Positions 5,679-10,411 of a DNA stretch of 10,411 bases are shown in pieces; position 1 is the stretch's first letter, and each line of letters opens with the position of its first letter. Under the pieces are notes generated by a model. The model saw only the letters and a program-made list of their open reading frames with translations, did no database searches and was not told the DNA's origin. This DNA comes from AP-15 sp035509615. GTDB taxonomy: Bacteria; Pseudomonadota; Alphaproteobacteria; ATCC43930; CGMCC-115725. The stretch covers positions 1-10,411 of the forward strand of contig DATJLK010000195.1 in the NCBI GenBank assembly GCA_035509615.1, given 5' to 3'. The position numbers and the translations under genes were made by a program.

Positions 5679-7469
5679 TCAACCCTGGCTTTCGACTGCC
5701 TGGATGGCGGCCCGAGACAATCCGTCGAGCTTGCGCCGATCGAAATCGGGGATTTCGCCCACCCCCTTGCTGCGGATTACGGCAAACACGACAAAACCGC
5801 CTTGTCGGCGCGGCGCAATAAAGTATTCGGTAATACGCCGCTGATTGGTTTCGCTACACGACAAGACGGCACTGAACACCGCGCGGTCGTCGATATCGAT
5901 ACGAAATCGTGCGGCGGCGAAATCGCCCTTGCACATCTGCGGGTCGACCGCGATCAGGTTCGAGGCAATCCCGACGGCACTGATGTCGGGCCCCGGCGGG
6001 ATGATCTTGACGGCCCCGGCGGCGTCTTCGGAACGCCACACAGCGGCAAAATCTGCAAGCGCCGGAGGCTTGTCGGCACCGATCAGGTGCGCATCGGGCA
6101 TTTGCGCCCGGGCAAGGAAATCGGTCGCCAGTCGAACCTCCTCGACCGTGGTTGCGCTCGCCGGCTCCGGCCCCATCGGCAAAGCCGAGGGTGCCGCAAG
6201 CTCCGGCGTAACAGCGGTAAATGCCAAGGGGGGCTGGTCGGCCGATGCCGCTGCCGTTTGCGGGACCACCTTTGCCGCCGTGTTTGCCGGAACCGGCGGC
6301 GGATCGGCGACTGCGGCTGTCGCGGATCTACCGGCGCGATCGGGCAGGCTTTCAGTCCCGGAAGGCGCCATCGCTGCCAACCGGGTCGACAAGGCGGGTG
6401 TCGGCAGCGATGTCGAAATTCTAACTGCCGAGGGTGCCGGCAGTCCGGCGGACCCACTTTCCAACTTCGCAGATGGCGCCGCCTTGGCGGTAAACGGAGC
6501 CCCATCCGCCGTTCGGATATCGGACGAGAATGCGCCGACCGACAAGTCCGCCGCCATCTTCCGGGACGGGCTATCCGAGGAGGATGGTGGCGCCGGCGGC
6601 GTGGCGGCGGGAGTTCCCGGGTTCGGAAACGAGGCGGGGGCAGGAGCGGCGGCTGTCTCGGCCATCGCCGGGGGCTGGGGCTGAGCGCCGGCCGGGGCGA
6701 TGGTGGCGTGACGGGCGGCCGCGGGTGACGATGACGGCGACCCGTCCGCCGCCGCCTTGGTTGGCGACGGTTGCAAGGCGGTTGCCAATGGAGGTCCGGA
6801 GGGCGAAGGCCCGGCCGGCGATCCGGCGGGCAGAGATCCGGCGGGCAGAGATCCAGCTGGCGCCGACACTGCCGCATCCGCCCGTCCTGTCAAACCGGCC
6901 CCGGTTTGTGGTCCGGCAGATGCTGCTGCTGCGGGTGCGGATGATGCCTCGTCCTCGAGCGCAATCGAGGTCCGTACGCACTTCGTCAGCCGATCCATGA
7001 CGCCGGGTGTCTGATTGAGCTTGAAGAAAAATGATTGTCCCTCGGCGTCAAGTGCAAGTTCCGCACTATGGCGAAACGCGTCAATCAGGTGCGAACTATC
7101 CGGTAAGGAAACCAGCAACAGCTGGCGATTTGGTATCGTCGCGAACCGGTCGAACGGAATTCCGCTGTCCAGCCGCAACCGAATCGGCGCTTTCAACTTT
7201 GGCGGAAAAGACCAATTCGGGTTGATAAAGCCGAGCCACCAACGAAATTGCGAAGTGACCAATACGAACAGATTTATCCCGCTGTCGTAAGCCACACCGG
7301 CCGAGCAATGGGTGAAAGCGCCGGTACGGACGTCGGTATAGGCGCCGCCCGACCAGAAACCAATCTTGAACGGCCGCAAAGGGCCGCCGGCATGGGCCGC
7401 CGCACCCGACAAGACCGAGGCCGCCACCATCACCGCGGCAAGGCGCGACAGGTACATCCACCCCCTCAT
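5679..7469 (-). CDS. Secreted two-domain protein of unknown function with long Ala/Pro-rich linker
   Basis: I do not recognise a named family. The 596 residues begin with a signal peptide (hydrophobic core about 10-24, likely cleavage after 'AAAHA'). A globular domain spans about 30-170 and includes 'SGINLFVLVTSQFRWWLGF' and 'LLLVSLPDSSHLIDAFR'. A low-complexity Ala/Pro/Ser stretch follows to about 440, then a second globular domain to the C terminus ('ALADFAAVWRSEDAAGAVKI' and 'GGFVVFAVIRSKG'). Only four cysteines are present, two per domain (Cys55 and Cys164; Cys513 and Cys538), which suggests one disulfide in each domain and a periplasmic location. The start at 7469 is preceded by GGTGGGTGA at fair spacing; an ATG four codons later is the alternative. 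A -10-like TATGAT lies on the minus strand at 7503-7508. Confidence 0.75.
   Translation of the reverse strand: MRGWMYLSRLAAVMVAASVLSGAAAHAGGPLRPFKIGFWSGGAYTDVRTGAFTHCSAGVAYDSGINLFVLVTSQFRWWLGFINPNWSFPPKLKAPIRLRLDSGIPFDRFATIPNRQLLLVSLPDSSHLIDAFRHSAELALDAEGQSFFFKLNQTPGVMDRLTKCVRTSIALEDEASSAPAAAASAGPQTGAGLTGRADAAVSAPAGSLPAGSLPAGSPAGPSPSGPPLATALQPSPTKAAADGSPSSSPAAARHATIAPAGAQPQPPAMAETAAAPAPASFPNPGTPAATPPAPPSSSDSPSRKMAADLSVGAFSSDIRTADGAPFTAKAAPSAKLESGSAGLPAPSAVRISTSLPTPALSTRLAAMAPSGTESLPDRAGRSATAAVADPPPVPANTAAKVVPQTAAASADQPPLAFTAVTPELAAPSALPMGPEPASATTVEEVRLATDFLARAQMPDAHLIGADKPPALADFAAVWRSEDAAGAVKIIPPGPDISAVGIASNLIAVDPQMCKGDFAAARFRIDIDDRAVFSAVLSCSETNQRRITEYFIAPRRQGGFVVFAVIRSKGVGEIPDFDRRKLDGLSRAAIQAVESQG
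6820..6864 (-). repeat. 15-bp tandem repeat inside the Ala/Pro-rich linker
   Basis: On the plus strand GATCCGGCGGGCAGA occurs twice without a gap (6820-6834, 6835-6849), and a diverged third copy follows to 6864. In the protein this reads as repeated 'AGSLP'. The unit is a multiple of three, so copy-number change by slippage would keep the frame. Confidence 0.85.
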
Positions 7470-7543
7470 TCGTCACCCACCCCCGCTATTCGTCACGAAA
7501 ATATCATACTTTTGGCGGGGCCGGATCCTCGGCAACACCGTGA

Positions 7544-7561
7544 CTGCGGCAGTTGCCGCAG
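7544..7561. repeat. 8-bp-arm inverted repeat upstream of the secreted protein gene
   Basis: CTGCGGCA and TGCCGCAG are separated by two bases, a perfect dyad about 75-90 bp upstream of the minus-strand gene starting at 7469. It has no adjacent T-run on either strand, so it is more like an operator or a random GC-rich hairpin than a terminator. Confidence 0.55.
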
Positions 7562-7743
7562 GGCGGTGTAGGGCGGTTGCCGCGGAGTGTTAGGACTGGG
7601 GCATCGGCAACGCCAGTGCGCCGGCGTCGGACTGGGGTTCCGCCTGTGGATTAGCGCGATGTTGCCGGCTTTACGATGCTTCAACAACCGAGCGCCGATA
7701 TGGGCTGTCGGTCAAGATCGTGACGCCGGTTGCATTCACCGCA

Positions 7744-7863
7744 TCAGCGCAGGCCCAGCGCGCGGAACTCACCCCGGAGCGAGCGATAGGCGAGCAAGCC
7801 ATAAAGGCAGGCCACCAGCGCAACCGTGGCCGTTGTCCCGATTACCAGCGACTTTACCGTCAT
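7744..7863 (-). CDS. Putative small one-helix membrane protein (39 residues)
   Basis: A short frame starts with ATG at 7861-7863 and ends with TGA at 7744-7746 on the minus strand. The product begins 'MTVKSLVIGTTATVALVA', continues through a hydrophobic stretch to about residue 26, and ends with the basic tail 'YRSLRGEFRALGLR'. This is the classic layout of a small bitopic inner-membrane protein with a positive cytoplasmic tail. It starts only 22 bp after the amidohydrolase stop on the same strand, which suggests co-transcription. The Shine-Dalgarno is weak (GAG about 8 bp upstream). I know no named family for it. In size and layout it is comparable to CcmD-type helper proteins, but no clear sequence match is claimed. 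It may also be a chance frame. Confidence 0.45.
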   Translation of the reverse strand: MTVKSLVIGTTATVALVACLYGLLAYRSLRGEFRALGLR

Positions 7864-7885
7864 CTGTCGGCTCGACCGGATCGAA

Positions 7886-9316
7886 TTACACTGCCGGACG
7901 GGTTCGGACTTCCTCTGGCACCTTGCGCGTCAGAAACTGCCCGTCTCCGAGGTCACCCGAAAAGCGGCCGTTGTCGACCACGATCTTGCCGCGCAGCATT
8001 GTCATCGACGGCCACGCGGCGAGGTCGCGGCCTTCCCACGGGCTGTAGTCGGCCTCGTGCATATCGGCGGCGCGTACGATGTGGCGTCGCCGCGTATCGA
8101 GAACGACGATATCGGCATCGGAACCGACCGCGAGCGCGCCCTTTCGCGGGTACAATCCCATGATCCTGGCGGCATTGGCCGAGACAAGACCGACGAAATC
8201 CACCAGGCTGCGACCGCGCTTTTCAACCGTCTCCGTATAGATTAACGACAGGCGCGGCTCGACCCCGGCATTGCCGCCGGTCGTGTCGTCGATGCGTCGC
8301 CCTTGCAGTTTGATGCGCAGCGGGCAGCAGATCTCGTCAGTCGCAACCGTTTGGATCGCGCCGTGATCGGTCGCCGCCCACAAGGCCTGCTGGTCGGCTG
8401 GAAATTTCAGCGACGGATAGGTGTGATAGATCTGGCCGTTCGGGCGCTTATAATCCTCGGAATTGTATAGCAAGTATTGATGCAGGGTTTCGCCGTAGAT
8501 CGGCACGCCGTTGGCTCGCGCCGCCGCGATCGCTCTGACGCCGGTCGCCGCCGAGGTATGCATCATGTAAAGCGCAGCCCCCTCAACACTGGCGGCGAGC
8601 CGGATCACTCGGTTGAACGCCAGGTCCTCGCTGAGCGTGTTGTGGACTTCGGCCATGTTCTCAAAGCCGGTCCGGTCCTCGCGGAACAGCTTTTCGTACA
8701 TATGCATGACGAGGTCGTTGTCTTCGGCGTGGATTGCGGCGATGCCGCCCGCCTTGGCCAGAACCTTCAGAACCTCCCAGATATCGCCAAAATCGACCAT
8801 GCGGCCGAGCCGGCTCGGGGTGATGTCGGTGGTAAAGATCTTGACCGAGGGATGCCCGGCCGCGACCGCCTCGGCCAGTTGCGGCAGGAGTTCGGGCGGC
8901 AATTTCCCCTGGACCATGGTGTGAAAGGCATAGTCGCAATGGCAGTCGCCGGCCCACTCCTTTTGCCGCCGCTCGATCGCCTGCTGCACATTGTCGCCGT
9001 CGCCGACCAGTGCAAAATCGATGATCGTCGTCGTTCCGCCATGCAACGCCGCCTCACTGACCCGTGCCGGCCCCTCGGTCATCTGGTGCTGCGTGGTCCC
9101 CGGCACGACGATCGGCCAGCGGCAATGGACATGCGGGTCGATGCCACCGGGAATGACGATCTGTCCCGACGCATCGACGGTGCGTCCGGCCCCGACCGCA
9201 GCGAGGCTGCCCGGGGCGCCGATCGCGGCGATCCTGCCTGAGGCGATGCCGATATCGGCCAGCTCCGCCCCGGACGACAGCACCGCGAGCCCGTTGGCGA
9301 CGACGATGTCCAACAT
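7886..9316 (-). CDS. Dihydropyrimidinase/D-hydantoinase-family cyclic amidohydrolase
   Basis: This 476-residue protein has the full layout of the dihydropyrimidinase family (amidohydrolase superfamily, binuclear metal site). Visible metal-site elements are 'DPHVH' (His62, His64), the lysine expected to be carboxylated in 'PSVKIFTT' (Lys159), His196 in 'AIHAEDND', His253 in 'MMHTSAATG' and Asp327 in 'ATDEICC'. 'GETLHQYLLYNSEDY' and 'GLYPRKGALAVGSDADIVVLD' are also family hallmarks. Such enzymes open cyclic amides (hydantoins, dihydropyrimidines) to N-carbamoyl acids in the cytoplasm. The segment 'TDEICCPLRIKLQGRRIDD' marks a subgroup unlike the classic 'TDHCPF' enzymes, so the substrate is uncertain. 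The start at 9316 ('MLDIVVANG') begins the usual first strand, with GGGGA upstream; the longer frame from 9382 adds non-family residues. No carbamoylase or permease gene is in the window. Confidence 0.88.
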   Translation of the reverse strand: MLDIVVANGLAVLSSGAELADIGIASGRIAAIGAPGSLAAVGAGRTVDASGQIVIPGGIDPHVHCRWPIVVPGTTQHQMTEGPARVSEAALHGGTTTIIDFALVGDGDNVQQAIERRQKEWAGDCHCDYAFHTMVQGKLPPELLPQLAEAVAAGHPSVKIFTTDITPSRLGRMVDFGDIWEVLKVLAKAGGIAAIHAEDNDLVMHMYEKLFREDRTGFENMAEVHNTLSEDLAFNRVIRLAASVEGAALYMMHTSAATGVRAIAAARANGVPIYGETLHQYLLYNSEDYKRPNGQIYHTYPSLKFPADQQALWAATDHGAIQTVATDEICCPLRIKLQGRRIDDTTGGNAGVEPRLSLIYTETVEKRGRSLVDFVGLVSANAARIMGLYPRKGALAVGSDADIVVLDTRRRHIVRAADMHEADYSPWEGRDLAAWPSMTMLRGKIVVDNGRFSGDLGDGQFLTRKVPEEVRTRPAV

Positions 9317-9387
9317 TCCGATCCCCGTCTCTGAATACCAGCCACGGTTATAGATCCAACGCCGCTGTGAGGGACAGCGCAAGCAGC

Positions 9388-9401
9388 TAAGCGGCCGCTT
9401 A
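9388..9401. promoter_or_regulatory. Perfect 14-bp palindrome upstream of the amidohydrolase gene
   Basis: TAAGCGGCCGCTTA is a perfect dyad without a spacer, about 72 bp upstream of the amidohydrolase start at 9316. Position and symmetry would suit an operator for a dimeric regulator; there is no direct evidence of binding. Confidence 0.4.
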
Positions 9402-9440
9402 AGAAAAGAACCGCACGATGCGCCTATTCGCTGTCACTTT

Positions 9441-9477
9441 AAGGAAAAGCTCAAATCTTGAAGGAAAAGCCCAAATC
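9441..9477. repeat. Tandem 17-bp direct repeat, 20-bp period
   Basis: AAGGAAAAGCTCAAATC (9441-9457) and AAGGAAAAGCCCAAATC (9461-9477) differ at one base. The second copy also starts an AGCCC-AAATC-GGGCT hairpin (9468-9482). The exact 20-bp period puts the copies near the same DNA face. Confidence 0.65.
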
Positions 9478-9613
9478 GGGCTGTTGTTGGCGCCAGCCGT
9501 GCGAATGCGCAGCGGGCGCGAGCGGATAGCGATCGAGGTCGCATTGGCCGAACTGGTAGCGATTGCGATCGATCCGAGAGCGCAATTGCCGCGAAAGCGT
9601 ATTTGGCGCGCCG

Positions 9614-9643
9614 GATCATTTGGTTGCCCAGATCATTTGTTGC
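9614..9643. repeat. Short direct repeat GATCATTTG(G)TTGC
   Basis: GATCATTTGGTTGC (9614-9627) recurs at 9631-9643 with one base missing, a 17-bp period. It could be a chance duplication or a paired binding site. Confidence 0.5.
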
Positions 9644-9730
9644 GACGGCCGCCAGTAACGGCTCGTTGATTGGTTAGCTGCGCGGCCGGTCAAGGCAAGA
9701 CCGATCGACCAGATACTCGGAAACCCAAGG

Positions 9731-9759
9731 AAAGCGGGGTTCGCACAACCCGCCTTTTT
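9731..9759 (+). terminator. Rho-independent terminator, plus strand
   Basis: GCGGGGTT and AACCCGC form a seven-pair stem with one bulged G around a five-base loop, followed by CCTTTTT. The flanking AAAG and CTTT extend the stem. This is a good intrinsic terminator for a plus-strand transcript, yet no recognised plus-strand gene ends nearby, which suggests an untracked small RNA, a leader, or a remnant. Confidence 0.65.
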
Positions 9760-9942
9760 GCATGGGTTGCGCATGGATTGCAGCGTCGAGCGGGGGAGGG
9801 GGTCCCGAAGGTTCGGAGCTGCGGAGCCTCGCTGTCGGAGAAGCTTACAGCCGCATCTTCATCATAAGTAAGCGAAATGACCAATGAGCCGGCTTTGTTC
9901 TCCGAACATGCTGTCGGATTCCCTTACAAGCAGGGAGAAACT

Positions 9943-9967
9943 GACGATTTTTTAATGAAAAACCGTC
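9943..9967. repeat. AT-rich imperfect hairpin upstream of the secreted protein gene
   Basis: GACG-A-TTTTTT pairs with AAAAA-C-CGTC over about ten base pairs with one mismatch and a short loop. It lies about 110-135 bp before the start at 10079, in the AT-rich part of the gap. It is not followed by a T-run outside the stem, so a protein-binding or leader-RNA role is as likely as termination. Confidence 0.5.
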
Positions 9968-10065
9968 TGATATTCATCCTAAATTCAGAATGGTACGGTT
10001 AATGCACGCTGTCATTCAGGTTTTCGTAAGTAACCAAGCTTTGGAAAGCGAGGGTTAGCCACCGA

Positions 10066-10072
10066 AAGGAGG
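10066..10072 (+). promoter_or_regulatory. Strong Shine-Dalgarno sequence
   Basis: AAGGAGG lies 6 bp before ATG at 10079, a near-ideal ribosome binding site and the strongest in the window, suggesting high translation of the secreted protein. Confidence 0.85.
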
Positions 10073-10078
10073 AAGCTC

Positions 10079-10411
10079 ATGGCCCGATCAACCCGGACAC
10101 TTTCAGCTGCAGCCATCGTTAGCGCCATCCTGGCGAACTGGGGTCCGGCTCGGGCGGATGTCATCGTCGACATCCCGGCGCTGCAGGATGCAACGCTCTT
10201 CGGCGCTTCCCCGTCCAACAATAATTCCAGTTCGGGACCCGGCATGCTGGTCGGTACCGGTGGCGCGGGCAATCCAAAGCGCGGATTGATCGAATTCGAT
10301 ATCCCGGCTTTTGTCCCCGCCAACGCTACAATTACCAGCGCGGTTTTGAACCTCGTCCTCGGTCAGGTGGCCGGGAGTGGTGGGGCTGCGGGCGATACGA
10401 CGCCGCGAACG
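10079..10411 (+). CDS. Secreted protein, DNRLRE-like N-terminal region (3' end outside window)
   Basis: The frame is open for 111 codons to the right edge. Residues 1-26 form a clear signal peptide (basic start, hydrophobic core, cleavage after 'GPARA'). The mature start 'DVIVDIPALQDATLFG' followed by 'KRGLIEFDIPAFVPANATITSAVLNLVLG' (68-96) resembles the opening of DNRLRE-type beta-sandwich domains, in which a variable Asn/Ser/Gly-rich loop precedes an 'R-G-L-I-F-D' strand and an 'A-x-I-x-S-A-x-L' strand. Proteins with this start are exported and often carry sorting tails such as PEP-CTERM, but the C terminus is not visible. The start choice is firm because of AAGGAGG at 10066-10072. Family assignment is moderate; a role at the cell surface is inference. 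Confidence 0.65.
   Translation, partial: MARSTRTLSAAAIVSAILANWGPARADVIVDIPALQDATLFGASPSNNNSSSGPGMLVGTGGAGNPKRGLIEFDIPAFVPANATITSAVLNLVLGQVAGSGGAAGDTTPRT

Larger units (their letters stand above)
9317..10078. other. 762-bp gene-poor stretch with several small structures
   Basis: Open frames here (9418-9669 plus, 9690-9884 minus) show no recognisable motif and lack good ribosome binding sites, so I leave them out. The stretch holds a palindrome (9388-9401), direct repeats (9441-9477 and 9614-9643), a terminator (9731-9759) with alternating complementary segments, and an AT-rich hairpin (9943-9967). It separates a minus-strand from a plus-strand gene, so it must contain two divergent promoters. 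The last 200 bp are clearly more AT-rich than the rest and probably carry the promoter of the gene at 10079. Confidence 0.55.

Noticed and set aside
5802..6728. Plus-strand frames of about 300 codons opposite the Ala/Pro-rich linker
   Set aside because: They are Gly/Arg-rich mirror images of low-complexity coding DNA; the minus-strand frame has a signal peptide and two ordered domains.
9418..9669. 83-codon plus-strand frame upstream of the terminator
   Set aside because: No ribosome binding site or motif, and it spans the direct repeats. It cannot be fully excluded as a small gene, but the sequence gives no support.
9690..9884. 64-codon minus-strand frame over the terminator
   Set aside because: It reads through the terminator hairpin and has no recognisable motif or ribosome binding site.
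10012..10323. 103-codon minus-strand frame at the right edge
   Set aside because: It is antisense to a frame with a signal peptide and an excellent ribosome binding site.

Overview
The window is high-GC DNA typical of an alphaproteobacterium. The best guess is a Hyphomicrobiales (Bradyrhizobium/Rhodopseudomonas-like) lineage, judged from protein style: an IS630-type transposase end, a DUF4396 protein, Rieske oxygenase genes and an Ala/Pro-rich secreted protein. No rRNA, tRNA or CRISPR array was seen, and the species cannot be named from the sequence alone.

Left end (1-283): the C-terminal 93 codons of an IS630-family transposase enter from outside the window, so this is a mobile-element boundary. 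It is followed by about 290 bp with no convincing gene.

Plus-strand metabolic block (576-4935): a DUF4396 membrane protein; an ABM-domain (antibiotic biosynthesis monooxygenase/quinol monooxygenase-like) protein; a BphB-like short-chain dehydrogenase expected to oxidise an aromatic cis-dihydrodiol; and the alpha and beta subunits of a Rieske non-heme iron aromatic-ring dioxygenase. The last three fit together: the dioxygenase makes a cis-dihydrodiol from an aromatic ring and the dehydrogenase rearomatises it to a catechol. No ferredoxin, ferredoxin reductase, ring-cleavage enzyme, transporter or regulator lies in the window, so the electron donor and the fate of the catechol are unknown. The alpha and beta genes overlap by 8 bp. 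The other gaps (183-370 bp) are wide and hold short repeats and palindromes.

Minus-strand block (4954-9316): an HdeD-type six-helix membrane protein ends 18 bp from the dioxygenase beta stop (convergent). Next is a 596-residue secreted protein of unknown function, with two globular domains of two cysteines each joined by a long Ala/Pro/Ser linker. Then comes a dihydropyrimidinase/D-hydantoinase-family cyclic amidohydrolase of the 'TDEICC' type. A 39-codon open reading frame for a one-helix membrane protein, too short for usual gene calling, starts 22 bp after the amidohydrolase stop.

Right end (9317-10411): about 760 bp without a convincing gene but rich in small structures: a perfect 14-bp palindrome, two sets of short direct repeats, a rho-independent terminator with attenuator-like alternating segments, and an AT-rich hairpin. 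The window closes with the 5' part of a secreted protein that has a signal peptide and a DNRLRE-like beta-sandwich start, preceded by a strong Shine-Dalgarno sequence.

No clearly new biological system was found. The points most worth checking are the orphan dioxygenase cluster, the small membrane ORF after the hydantoinase, and the structured 9.3-10.1 kb gap.
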